A stretch of 64,000 nt of DNA from Streptomyces sp. NBC_01481 (GTDB lineage Bacteria; Actinomycetota; Actinomycetes; Streptomycetales; Streptomycetaceae): assembly GCF_026339995.1 (NCBI RefSeq), contig NZ_JAPEPT010000004.1:186001-250000 (forward strand). Reading direction: 5' to 3'. Under the pieces are notes generated by a model. The model ran no database searches and had not been told where the DNA came from. It saw nothing but the letters and a program-made list of their open reading frames with translations. Below, piece after piece: positions 17,706 through 28,863 of this stretch (position 1 is the stretch's first letter; each line of letters opens with the position of its first letter). A program made the position numbers and the translations under genes.

Positions 17706-19718
17706 CTATCGGGGGCCGTGCAGCTCCTGCTGCCACAGGGCTTCGCAGAGCAGGTCCAGGCCCTGGCGCAGGTGGCGACGGTAGGTGCCGTACGGAAGGC
17801 TCAGGCGGCGGGCCGCGGCCTCCTGGGTGGGTGCACCGGAGAAGTAGCCTGCCGTCAGGGCCCCGCAGGCGCGCACTCCGCGCGGGTCTTGGGCGAGGTC
17901 GTCGACGGCCTGGCGCAGCAGCGTACGCAACTCCTCGACGGGATCACCGAAGTCGGCTGCGAGACGCGTACGCATCAGGGCACAGGCGGCGAAGGCGCCC
18001 GGATCGCGCCAGTGCGCCAACGCTTCGCGCACGGCCTGGTCGAACGCGGTACGCGATACGGCCGACGGTCCGGACGGGACCGGTGCGTCGGGGGCTGATA
18101 TGAAGCGGAGAAGCCATGTCTCCACGGGGACCTGACGCCAGTCGACGCTGAACAGCCCGTAGGTGTGCTCGCCGACTCGCGGGCGCGCCCCCGTGTCGCC
18201 GAGGGTGCCTTCGACGCGCTCGGCCCAGGTCTCGGCGTCCCGGTAGACGGCGAAGCCGTAGGCGCGGCCGCGTGCACGGGCTGCCTCCGCCTGGGCCCGT
18301 GAACTGCTCAAGTCGATAACGCGCGAGGGCACCTGGTACCGCTCGGGGTAGATCGAGAAGCGGCTGATGCCGATGTGTTCGCCGGAGTTCACCGGGGCGG
18401 TGGCATCGGTGTACCGCCACGCGGCGGCGACGACAGGATCGGTGGCAAGGTCCACGGGGTCGGGAGGGGCAGGCAGAGCGAGTCGGGCCGTGAAGGCCAC
18501 GATCCGGCCCGTGCTCACGAGACGGTAGACGCTGAAAGCATGCGGCTGGCGCTGTGCCCAGTAGCGGACCAGTTCCGCGGAGGCGGCCCCCTCGGTCTCC
18601 TCGGCCATCCGCAGCACGACATCGATGTCCTCCGGGTGCAGCGGACGGTCGTGCACTTCGTCCTCGCGGGACCAGGTGCGCAGCCGGGCCAGGGTCTCCC
18701 CCTCCCGGAACAGGTAGAAGAGCTCGTCGGTGACGGTCCACACCCGCTCCTCGGGCGCCTCGCGCAGCATGCGCAGGTACTCGTCCGCCAGGCGCCGGCG
18801 CATCGTCTCGAACGCGTTGGGAGCACGCCAGCGCAGGTCGGCGGCCAGCGTCTCGCGTGCGGCGTCGTGCGGGTGCAGCCCCCGATGCGTGGACTCCATG
18901 AAGGGCAGGTCCCTCAGCCAGGAGAAGAGCGGATGGGCATCCTCCCCGGGCAGTACGGCGGCGAGCAGTTCCTCGGACGTCGAGTGGGCCTGTGCCGCCA
19001 CCTCCAGGGCGCGGCGGTGGGCAGCCGTGGGGACCTCACCGATCAGCCCCGCCAACAGTGTGCGCAGGACGTCCGCCGACGGGGCCCAGATCTCCTCCCT
19101 GGAGCAGCCCTCAGATCCTGCCGCGGCCGCGAGGGACAGGGCCAAGGGGTTGCCGCCGGCGAAGCGGAGCACCGGGTCGCGCAGTTCGGGCCGGATTTGC
19201 GCCGCGACCAGCAGGTTTCGGGCCTGTTCCGCGGAGAACGGCTCCAGTTCGGTCACGTGCAGGAGCCGGGACCAGGCGGGGTCGGCGGTCCACTGCGGTT
19301 GCGGAGCGCGCCGTCCGGCCAGGACGACCAGGGTGCCGTCCGCAGCGCGGGGCAGAAAGTGGTGCCACAACCAGCTCTCCAGCCACTGGCAGTGCTCGAA
19401 GGAGTCCACGAACAGGACCGTGCCCGGAACATCGAGGAAAGGACCGGCGGCGTGCTCGAAATCGGCCGGGTCCCGGCTGACGAACCGGCCGTCGAGTTCG
19501 ACGAGCAGCCGGCCTGCCGCACGAGCACGGTCCCCCAGACGCCTCAGCAGCGTCGACTTCCCGATGCCGCCCGGCCCGCACACGTAGAACGCGAACGGTG
19601 CCTGCGGATCGCCGGCCAAAGCCTCCCCGAAGCGCCCGAGTTGCTCGTCCCGGCCGATGAAGGCCTGCATGCGCGCTCTGCTCAGTCTCTCTCCCACGGA
19701 CCCCATGGCGGCTCCCAT
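17706..19718 (-). CDS. P-loop (AAA/STAND-type) regulatory protein
   Basis: The 670-residue protein has an N-terminal ATPase module: GRDEQL at about 22-27, Walker A CGPGGIGKSTLL at 47-58, a Walker B strand PGTVLFVDSFEHCQ, and a GNPLALSL (sensor/NACHT-like GxP) motif. A helical, TPR-poor middle follows, then a C-terminal segment AAARRLSLPYGTYRRHLRQGLDLLCEALW that looks like a winged-helix or helix-turn-helix end. It is probably a transcription regulator that switches on nucleotide binding, and the best candidate regulator for the exporter operon starting 115 bp downstream. ATG 19718 has GGAGGAGC nine bases upstream; the frame is open to 19814. Confidence 0.75.
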   Translation of the reverse strand: MGAAMGSVGERLSRARMQAFIGRDEQLGRFGEALAGDPQAPFAFYVCGPGGIGKSTLLRRLGDRARAAGRLLVELDGRFVSRDPADFEHAAGPFLDVPGTVLFVDSFEHCQWLESWLWHHFLPRAADGTLVVLAGRRAPQPQWTADPAWSRLLHVTELEPFSAEQARNLLVAAQIRPELRDPVLRFAGGNPLALSLAAAAGSEGCSREEIWAPSADVLRTLLAGLIGEVPTAAHRRALEVAAQAHSTSEELLAAVLPGEDAHPLFSWLRDLPFMESTHRGLHPHDAARETLAADLRWRAPNAFETMRRRLADEYLRMLREAPEERVWTVTDELFYLFREGETLARLRTWSREDEVHDRPLHPEDIDVVLRMAEETEGAASAELVRYWAQRQPHAFSVYRLVSTGRIVAFTARLALPAPPDPVDLATDPVVAAAWRYTDATAPVNSGEHIGISRFSIYPERYQVPSRVIDLSSSRAQAEAARARGRAYGFAVYRDAETWAERVEGTLGDTGARPRVGEHTYGLFSVDWRQVPVETWLLRFISAPDAPVPSGPSAVSRTAFDQAVREALAHWRDPGAFAACALMRTRLAADFGDPVEELRTLLRQAVDDLAQDPRGVRACGALTAGYFSGAPTQEAAARRLSLPYGTYRRHLRQGLDLLCEALWQQELHGPR

Positions 19719-19887
19719 CCCCTTTGCTCCTCCGGCACTCGACAGCCATGCCCGGAGACACCCCATCGGCTGGTCGAGGGCTGTGCCGCGCACGGGTGTG
19801 CAGAGGTGTCGCATCCGCCGCTTCGGAGGCCGATTCCCCCTCCAGGGCCGCTACTCCGGGGAGATCCTAACGGAGGCCCTGTCCATG

Positions 19888-20280
19888 TCACTTGATGAGC
19901 CCGAGGTTCCCGTCGTCGGGGTGGCCGGTGATCAGGAGGGTGGTTTCTTCGACGCGATGGAAGCGGCCGTCGGGGGCCAGCTGGGCGAAGAGGTAGACCT
20001 CGGTGCGGGAGATGCGGCCGTTGTGCCGGCTGAGGGTGACGGTGTGGCGGTCGGCGTAGCGCAGTCCGTCCCGGAGTTCGTCGTGGACTTCTATGTGTCC
20101 GCTGCGGATCAGGGAGCGGAGGCGTGTGATGTGCTGTGCGAAGGAGGTCCGGTCACTCCACACGCCGTCGGTGCGCTGGCGGTAGTCAGGGGTGAAGTGC
20201 CGGTCGAGGGCTTCGGCGAGGTCGAGGCCCGGCGTGAACAGCAAGTCGTTGATGGCTCGGGTGATGTCGGTCGATGTCAT
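19888..20280 (-). CDS. SnoaL-like/NTF2-fold protein
   Basis: The 130-residue protein has the NTF2-like pattern: helices TDITRAINDLLFTPGLDLAEALDRHFTPDYRQRTDG, then SFAQHITRLRSLIRSGHIEVHDELRDGLRYADRHTVTL and strands ending FHRVEETTLLITG. SnoaL-like proteins act as polyketide cyclases, isomerases or hydroxylase partners, but many are binding proteins. It lies between the regulator and the P450 gene on the same strand, 97 bp after the P450 stop, so it may belong to the same pathway. ATG 20280 was chosen because the homology begins there. Confidence 0.75.
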   Translation of the reverse strand: MTSTDITRAINDLLFTPGLDLAEALDRHFTPDYRQRTDGVWSDRTSFAQHITRLRSLIRSGHIEVHDELRDGLRYADRHTVTLSRHNGRISRTEVYLFAQLAPDGRFHRVEETTLLITGHPDDGNLGLIK

Positions 20281-20377
20281 CGCTGTATTCGCCTGAAGAG
20301 AGTAGGGGCATGGAGTTGGTCCTGGCTGCTGGAGCCGTGGAGGACAGGACGCCGGGCCGGCCCGGGAGAGGCCGGGG

Positions 20378-21632
20378 TCAGGGACGGCCGTCGGTCGTGG
20401 CCGGTGCCGCCTTCGTGGACGGAGTGAAGTCCAGCGACAGTGAGACAGGGCCTCGGGTGTACAGGCCGGTCTCCTGGTAGCGGAAGCCGGGGCTGTAGCA
20501 GACCTCGTCGAGCAGGGGCAGGAGCATTGCGGCGACGGTCTCGATCTCGGCGCGTGCGAAGGCCGCGCCGACGCACTGGTGGAGTCCGGTACCGAAGGCC
20601 AAGTGCTGGGCGGCCGCGGTGAAGGAGCGAGCTGTGCCCAGGTCCCGGCGGTGGATGTCGAAGGTGTCCGGGGCGGTGAAGGCATCGGGGTCGCGGTTGG
20701 CCGCGCCGATCATGCAGAAGACGGTGGCACCTGCCGGGACGGTGGTGCCCGCGAACACGGCGTTCTCCTCCGCCTGGCGGGGGATGAGCTGGACCGGCGG
20801 GGTGAATCGCAGAGTCTCGGCGATCGCGGCGGCCAGCAGGTTCGGGTCGTGGCGGACCTGCGCCAGCTGCTCGGGGTGGTCGATCAGGTGCTTGAAGAGC
20901 AGGGCGAGGGTCTTGTCCGCGGGCTCGGTGGCGGCAGCCAACACGTTGATGATCAGCGCGGTGACGTCGCGATTGCTCATGGCGACGCCGTCGAACTCGG
21001 CGGTGCACAGCGTCGATATCAGGGTCCTCGCCGGGGTGGCGGCGCCGCTGTTCGATGACGGGTACGAGATAGGCCTCCAGCTGCTCCGCGCAGTCCATGC
21101 AGTGCCGGCGGCGCTCGGGTGTGAGAGTCATGCTGGTGATGAACTCGACGACCCCGCTGTGCCAGGCGGCCACCTGCCGCCAGTCCTCTCTGTCCAAACC
21201 GAGGACATCGAGGGTCACGTGGACGGCGAAGGGTTCGCCGAAATCGTTGACGAGGTCCATCCGGCCTCGGGAAAGGAAGGGGGCCATGAGTTCAGCGGCG
21301 TTGGCGTGGATGGCGCGTATCTGCTTCTCAAGGGCCTGGCCGGTGAAACCCCGGACGACGATCTTTCGCTTGGCGGTGTGCTCGGCCCCGGTCATCTGGG
21401 CGAGGACGGGCCCGCGCATCACCGGCTCGGCGCGCACCTGCAGCGTCTGGGTAGTGAACGCCTCATGGTCGGTAAGTACCCGCTTGACGTCCTGGTAGCG
21501 GGAGAGGAAGTAGCTGTCGATCGCCGGCTCGTAGTGCACCGGAGCCTGCTCCCGCAGCTGTGCGGAGTAGCGGTAGGGGTCTGCGGCGAAGTCCTCGGAC
21601 AGGATGCTGAAACGGGGATTGACCACGGGCAT
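20378..21632 (-). pseudogene. Cytochrome P450, single frameshift
   Basis: From ATG 21632 (GAGAGG upstream) the first about 200 residues read as an actinobacterial P450 (MPVVNPRFSILSEDFAADPYRY…, EHTAKRKIVVRGFTG of the C-helix). After GEDPDI the frame must shift near 21015-21030 to continue as STLCTAEFDGVAMSNRDVTALI. The new frame has the I-helix AAATEPADKT, the ExxR (AETLR), the haem motif AFGTGLHQCVG with the Cys ligand and ends at 20378. Both halves together give a normal length of about 417 residues. One indel explains the break, so a sequencing error is possible. If real, the cluster has lost its oxidase. Confidence 0.85.
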
Positions 21633-21807
21633 GGTGAAGACCTCTCAAAGCGCGCAGATGCGTCCGCGAGAGGGTAAGCAAAGCAAGCCCACCCGGGGTA
21701 CAGGATGGTCCAACGGCGGCACCGGTTCCGGTCGTGGGGAGGGCTTCTCACTCAGCCCACAGGACCAACAATCACTCTCGCTCGACCTGGACCACCAGTC
21801 GCTGAAG

Positions 21808-21854
21808 CCAGTTGGCATCAGTGCAGGTCACGAACATTCCCTGATGCCAACTGG
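21808..21854. promoter_or_regulatory. 14-bp perfect inverted repeat (CCAGTTGGCATCAG), operator or terminator
   Basis: CCAGTTGGCATCAG at 21808-21821 is matched by its exact complement at 21841-21854, with a 19-base spacer. It lies 176-222 bp upstream of the P450 start and about 80 bp after the GAPDH stop, in an otherwise featureless 299-bp gap. The long spacer argues for a protein-binding site with two half-sites two turns apart; a terminator for the GAPDH gene is the alternative. Confidence 0.5.
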
Positions 21855-21931
21855 CAATCCTCGTCACAGCGTGTGTGAATGCGCCGGCGCCGCCCGCCCG
21901 CCGGGAGGCCGGATGACAATGTCCGCCGGGA

Positions 21932-23377
21932 TCAGACCACCGGGACCGGGTAGGTCGGGTACTCCACCCCGGACACGTGCTGGACGACGCGGATGACCTG
22001 GCAGGAGTAGCCGAACTCGTTGTCGTACCAGAGGTAGAGGATCGCGTTGTCGCCGTCGACCTTGGTGGCGCCGGCGTCGACGATCGAGGCGTGGCGCGAG
22101 CCGATGAAGTCGCTGGAGACCGCGTCGGGGGCGGTGGTGAAGTCGATCTGGCGCTTGAGCGGCGAGGTCAGCGAGACGTTGCGGAGGTAGTCGAGGACAT
22201 CCTCGCGGGTGGTCTCGCGCCCGAGCCGCAGGCTGAGGATCGCGATCGAGACGTCCGGCACCGGGACACGGATCGAGCTGCCGGTGATCGGCGCCTTGAG
22301 GTCGGGCAGCGCCTTGGCGACGGCGGAGGCGGCACCGGTCTCGGTGATGACCATGTTGAGCGGCGCCGAGCGGCCGCGCCGGTCGGAGCTGTGGTAGTTG
22401 TCCAGCAGGTTCTGGTCGTTGGTGAACGAGTGGACGGTCTCCACGTGGCCGCGCAGGACGCCGTACTCGTCCGCCATCGCCTTCAGCGGGGGGACGATCG
22501 CGTTGGTGGTGCACGACGCGCAGGACAGGATCTGCTCGTCCGGCTTGATCATGTCGTGGTTGACGCCGTGGACGATGTTGGGGACGTCGCCCTTGCCCGG
22601 CGCGGTGAGGACGACCTTGTCCACGCCCGGGCGCAGGTGCTTCGACAGGCCTTCGCGGTCGCGCCACTTGCCGGTGTTGTCGATGAGGATGGCGTCCTTG
22701 ATGCCGTACGCCGTGTAGTCGATCTCCGACGGGTCGTTGGCGTAGATCACCTTGATCTCGTTGCCGTTGGCGATGATCGTGCTGTTCGCCTCGTCGACGG
22801 TGATCGTGCCCTGGAACTGGCCGTGGATGGAGTCGCGCCGCAGCAGTGAGGCGCGCTTGACGATGTCCTGGTCGCCGCCCTGGCGGACGACGATGGCGCG
22901 CAGGCGCAGGCCGTTGCCGGAGCCGGACTTCTCGATGAGCAGGCGGGCGACGAGACGGCCGATGCGCCCGAAACCGTAGAGGACGACGTCGCGCGCCTCG
23001 CAGCGCTCGATCTTGTTGGCGCCCGTCGCGCCGACGACGGCCTCGGCGGTGAAGTCTTCCGCCGAGAGACCGCGGTCGTCGGCCTTGTACATCGCGGCGA
23101 GCATGCCGATGTCGATCTGGGAAGGTCCGAGATCGAGCGTGGTGAGAGCCTGCAGGAACGGCAGCGTCTCGGTGACCGAGAGCTCCTCACCGTCGATCTG
23201 CCGGGCGAATCGGTGGGTCTTGAGGATGCTGACCACCGACTTGTTCACCAAGGAGCGGCTGTGAAGCAGGACCGTGACGTCCCGCTCCCGGTGCAGCTTC
23301 CCGATGATGGGGATCATCGACTCCGCGATCTCCTCGCGGTTTTTCCAGTTGGTGAACGAGTCGTCATTGACAGTCAC
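21932..23377 (-). CDS. Glyceraldehyde-3-phosphate dehydrogenase, long (about 480-residue) form
   Basis: The 481-residue enzyme carries the NAD-binding motif GFGRIGR at 135-141 and the catalytic Cys in SCASCTTN (C289); it would oxidise glyceraldehyde-3-phosphate to 1,3-bisphosphoglycerate. A 130-residue N-terminal extension (WKNREEIAESMIPIIGKLHRERD…) distinguishes this class from the about 335-residue housekeeping GAPDH. Such long forms are usually second gap genes in actinobacteria, so this is probably not the main glycolytic enzyme. It is followed upstream by a GH15 gene. A possible -35/-10 pair (TTGAAC … TAGCAT, 19-base spacing) lies in the 117-bp upstream gap. Confidence 0.9.
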   Translation of the reverse strand: MTVNDDSFTNWKNREEIAESMIPIIGKLHRERDVTVLLHSRSLVNKSVVSILKTHRFARQIDGEELSVTETLPFLQALTTLDLGPSQIDIGMLAAMYKADDRGLSAEDFTAEAVVGATGANKIERCEARDVVLYGFGRIGRLVARLLIEKSGSGNGLRLRAIVVRQGGDQDIVKRASLLRRDSIHGQFQGTITVDEANSTIIANGNEIKVIYANDPSEIDYTAYGIKDAILIDNTGKWRDREGLSKHLRPGVDKVVLTAPGKGDVPNIVHGVNHDMIKPDEQILSCASCTTNAIVPPLKAMADEYGVLRGHVETVHSFTNDQNLLDNYHSSDRRGRSAPLNMVITETGAASAVAKALPDLKAPITGSSIRVPVPDVSIAILSLRLGRETTREDVLDYLRNVSLTSPLKRQIDFTTAPDAVSSDFIGSRHASIVDAGATKVDGDNAILYLWYDNEFGYSCQVIRVVQHVSGVEYPTYPVPVV

Positions 23378-23494
23378 AGATTTATCTTTCGAGCTAGGCG
23401 GCGCTCATATGCTAACCCGCCGCCACTTTGATCGTTCAAACGGTGCCGCCTGGCGGGAAAGGTGTTCAGATTTGAGAGGATTTGTCCCAGCCTG

Positions 23495-25324
23495 TCAGCC
23501 AAGGGCGCGGTCGAGGTTGAACGCGGCGCTGATCAGCGAGAGATGGGTGAATGCCTGCGGGAAGTTGCCGAGCTGTTCGCCGGTCAGCCCGATTTCCTCG
23601 GCGTACAGGCCGACGTGGTTGGCGTAGGTGAGCATCTTCTCGAAGGCCAGCCGGGCCTCCTCCAGCCGTCCGGCCCGGGCGAGCGCCTCGACGTACCAGA
23701 AGGAGCAGATCGAGAAGGTGCCCTCGGCCCCGCGCAGACCGTCCGGGCTGGCTTCGGGGTCGTAACGGTAGACCAAGGAGTCCGACACCAGGTCCGCGGT
23801 GAGCGCGTCCAGGGTCGCGAGCCATTTCGGGTCGGTGGGCGAGATGAACTTGGCCATCGGCATCATCAGCACCGAGGCGTCGAGTACATGATCGTCGAGG
23901 TGCTGAACGAAGGCCCCTCGATCAGGGGACCAGCCGCGCTGCATGATCTCCCGGTAGATCGCATCACGGCTCTGCCGCCACCGGGGGAGGTCCGCGGGCA
24001 GGCCGCGCCGGTTCGCCATCCGGATGGCTCGCTCTATCGCCACCCAGCACATCAGCCGCGAGTACACAAAGTTCCTGCGTCCCCCGCGCGTTTCCCACAC
24101 CCCGTCATCGGGTTGGTCCCAGTGGTCGCAGAGCCAGTCCACCAGTACACCGAGCTCGTCCCACCGGTCGCTGCTGATGGGCTGTCCCCACTTGTCGTAA
24201 AGGTACACGGAGTCGATGAGCGCTCCGTATATGTCCAGCTGGAGCTGGCCGGTGGCGGCATTTCCCACCCGCACCGGGGCGGAGCCCAGGTAGCCCTCCA
24301 GGTGGGGCAGTTCACGCTCGGGCAGCTCATTGCGCCCGTCGATCCCGTACATGATCTGCAGCGGCCCCTCGGAACCGCCGCCCCGCATGATGCCCCGCTC
24401 CGACAGGAAGCCCATGAACGCCTCGGCTTCTTCCGTGAAGCCCAGCCTGAGCATGGCGTAGACACAGAAGGCGGCGTCGCGGACCCACACGAACCGGTAG
24501 TCCCAGTTGCGCTCGCCGCCGATCTGCTCGGGCAGGCTCGTCGTCGGGGCGGCCACGATGGCGCCGGTCGGCGCGTAGGTGAGCAGCTTCAGCACGAGCG
24601 CGGAGCGGTGCACCATCTCCCGCCACCGTCCGTGGTAGCGCGAGGCGGCCAGCCAGTTGCGCCAGAACCTGACGGTGGTCTCGAACTGATCCTCCGCCTC
24701 GGCCTGGGGGCAGGCTCGCGGGATGACGTCATCGCTGATCGGGTCCAGGGCGAACACCGCGGACTCGCCTTCGAGGAGCTTGAAGCGCGAGCGCGCGTCC
24801 AGGCCGTCGCACTCCAGCGGCGCGGTGGCGGTCAGCGCCAACGACAGGCTCTCGGACCGGAACAGTGCGGTGTTGCCCTGCAACTGCGCGGAATGCGGTT
24901 CGGCCCCGTAGCCGAAGCGGGGAGCCACCCGCGCTGTGAACGGAAGCGATCCCCGGACGCAGATCACCCGTCGGATCAGCCGGTGCGGAGCCGCCGCGCC
25001 AGGGTCGTCGGTGATCGGCATGAAGTCCTGGATCTCGGCCACCCCGTCGGAGGCGAAGAACCGCGTGATGAGAACGTTTGTATCGGGAAAGTAGAACTGC
25101 CGGGTTCGCGTCGGCACGTCGGCGGCCAGCTCGAAAGATCCGCCCCGGTTCGCGTCCAGAATGGAGGCGAACACGCTGGGTGAGTCGAAGCGCGGGCAGC
25201 AGTACCAGTCGATGGTTCCGTTGGTGCCCACGAGCGCCGCACTGTGAAGATCGCCGATGAGGCCGTGCTCGGCTATGGGCAGATAGGGCGAGACGCCCTC
25301 TTGTCCGAATCCGGTACTCGTCAT
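23495..25324 (-). CDS. Glycoside hydrolase family 15 protein (trehalase/glucoamylase-like)
   Basis: The 609-residue protein spans the full GH15 architecture: an N-terminal beta-sandwich (PIAEHGLIGDLHSAALVGTNGTIDWYCCPRFDSPSVFA), then the (alpha/alpha)6 barrel with LPEQIGGERNWDYRFVWVRDAAF carrying a catalytic-site region, and the C-terminal EIGLTGEQLGNFPQAFTHLSLI. This form matches actinobacterial GH15 trehalases, which hydrolyse alpha,alpha-trehalose to glucose; specificity for maltose-type substrates cannot be excluded. No signal peptide, so it is intracellular. ATG 25324 (MTSTGFGQEG) has GGAGG six bases upstream, although the frame is open to 25387. Confidence 0.88.
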   Translation of the reverse strand: MTSTGFGQEGVSPYLPIAEHGLIGDLHSAALVGTNGTIDWYCCPRFDSPSVFASILDANRGGSFELAADVPTRTRQFYFPDTNVLITRFFASDGVAEIQDFMPITDDPGAAAPHRLIRRVICVRGSLPFTARVAPRFGYGAEPHSAQLQGNTALFRSESLSLALTATAPLECDGLDARSRFKLLEGESAVFALDPISDDVIPRACPQAEAEDQFETTVRFWRNWLAASRYHGRWREMVHRSALVLKLLTYAPTGAIVAAPTTSLPEQIGGERNWDYRFVWVRDAAFCVYAMLRLGFTEEAEAFMGFLSERGIMRGGGSEGPLQIMYGIDGRNELPERELPHLEGYLGSAPVRVGNAATGQLQLDIYGALIDSVYLYDKWGQPISSDRWDELGVLVDWLCDHWDQPDDGVWETRGGRRNFVYSRLMCWVAIERAIRMANRRGLPADLPRWRQSRDAIYREIMQRGWSPDRGAFVQHLDDHVLDASVLMMPMAKFISPTDPKWLATLDALTADLVSDSLVYRYDPEASPDGLRGAEGTFSICSFWYVEALARAGRLEEARLAFEKMLTYANHVGLYAEEIGLTGEQLGNFPQAFTHLSLISAAFNLDRALG

Positions 25325-25410
25325 ACCGGCCTCCGTGTGGCCGCAGTCCGCATAGCGCGTATACGTAATGGTAAAAAGCCTGGTCATATTGCCGCAAGGG
25401 GGGCACTCCC

Positions 25411-25626
25411 GGCAGAAAGGGGGCCGCGGCGCCCCCGGAGAGCTGGGCGCAGGCGCTCGCGGCTCCGGTCGCCCAGGCGCAGGAGCCGGGCCAGGTGACG
25501 GCGACGGCGGACGCGAAGACGCTCGCCCGGTTCATACTGAACGCCTGGGAGGGGCAACATGAGCGATGGCGACGCGGACCCCGGGCTCTTCGGACCCGAC
25601 TCGGTGACCTGGCAGATGCACGGTGA
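25411..25626 (+). pseudogene. Possible TetR-family C-terminal remnant
   Basis: In frame 1, with no start codon, the DNA encodes SWAQALAAPVAQAQEPG, then ADAKTLARFILNAWEG and runs to a TGA at 25624-25626. The ALARFxLNAWEG pattern is typical of the last helix of TetR/AcrR repressors in streptomycetes. No DNA-binding half is present upstream, and the end overlaps the MpaB gene, so it would be a leftover of a lost divergent or adjacent regulator. The evidence is one short motif. Confidence 0.4.
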
Positions 25627-26472
25627 CCCAATGATGTGGGTCGCCGGAGTACGCGCCCTCTACCTGCAGGCGCTGCACCCCCGCGCCGTACGAGGCGTCA
25701 TGCAGAACTCGGACTTCCGCCACGACGCCTGGGGACGCCTCATGCGCACGGCGAACTTCGTCGGCACCATCACTTACGGCGCCGCCCCGGCCGCCGAGCG
25801 GGCCGGTGCCCGGGTCCGCCGTATCCACACCCGCCTGGGAGCCACCGACCCCGCCACCGGAGAGCGCTACGGCGTCGACGAGCCCGAGCTCCTGCTGTGG
25901 GTGCACTGCGCCGAGGTCGGCTCGTATCTCGCCGTCGGACGCCGCTCGGGCTTCCCCCTCAGCGACGCCCAGGCCGACCGCTATCTCGACGAACAACGAG
26001 AGGCGGCCCGCCTCGTCGGACTCGACCCGGCCGGCGTGCCGTCGTCCGTCGCAGAGCTCGACGCCTATTTCGACCGGGTACGCCCCGAGCTCACCGCCGG
26101 ACCCGAGGCGCACGACGTGGACGACTTTCTCCAACGGCCGCCGATCAACACCCTGCTCGTCCCGGCGCGTGAACTGCTGTGGAGGCGCGTCGCCACACTC
26201 GCCTACAACGCGCTGCCCTCTTACGCCCATGAGCTCTATGGCAGACCCGCCCCCGCCCCCGAACGCGTCACGCATCAGCTCATCGCCACCGGCAACCTGC
26301 TGCGCTGCGTTCCCTCCCGTCTACGCTGGCAACTCCCGCCAGGTCACATCTTGAAAGCGATGGCGCGACTCGGCCCCGGCAGCCGCCCGGCCCCGTACAA
26401 ACTGCGCAGACAGGAGGCCATACTGGACGGGCCGAGGAGGGCGCAGCTCAGCGACGGGGGCGACAGCACGCG

Positions 26473-26491
<19 letters not shown>
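25559..26491 (+). CDS. Oxygenase MpaB family protein (DUF2236)
   Basis: The 310-residue protein has the DUF2236 pattern: FGPDSVTWQMHGDPMMWVAGVRALYLQALHPRAVRGV at the N-terminus, DAWGRLMRTANFVGTITYG, and LLWVHCAEVGSYLAVGR with the conserved WVHC. The family includes the fungal oxygenase MpaB' and the haem-b rubber oxygenase Lcp, which place a haem with a conserved His; oxidative cleavage of a hydrophobic compound is therefore likely but the substrate is unknown. GGGAGGGG precedes ATG 25559. It overlaps the kinase gene by 19 bp, so the two are co-expressed. Confidence 0.82.
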
Positions 26492-28712
<2,221 letters not shown>

Positions 28713-28713
<1 letters not shown>

Positions 28714-28845
28714 CCCCTGTCCGGCCGATCTTGCCGGGCCCGCGTGCCCTGGCACGGCACCTCTCCCCGTAGCCCTTCGGGCACGGGAGGTGCCCCCATC
28801 GCCAGACCCGCTCACTGATCCGGCCTGATCGACCGAACAGGACCT
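28713..28845. mobile_element. MITE-like element, copy 1
   Basis: The left end CCTGTCCGGCCGATC and right end GATCGACCGAACAGGACCT are imperfect inverted repeats, and the first about 45 bases match the element at 53710 with one change. The centre differs: it carries a hairpin (GCACCTC…GGGAGGTGC, 28757-28793) that can terminate transcription of the kinase gene. It begins at the kinase stop codon. No coding capacity. Confidence 0.6.
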
Positions 28846-28863
28846 GGAGGTTAGGGTCCGGCC

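Noticed and set aside
20277..21632. 451-residue continuous open frame as an intact P450
   Set aside because: The haem-binding half lies in the other frame; the C-terminal half of this open frame is Arg/His/Pro-rich shadow sequence.
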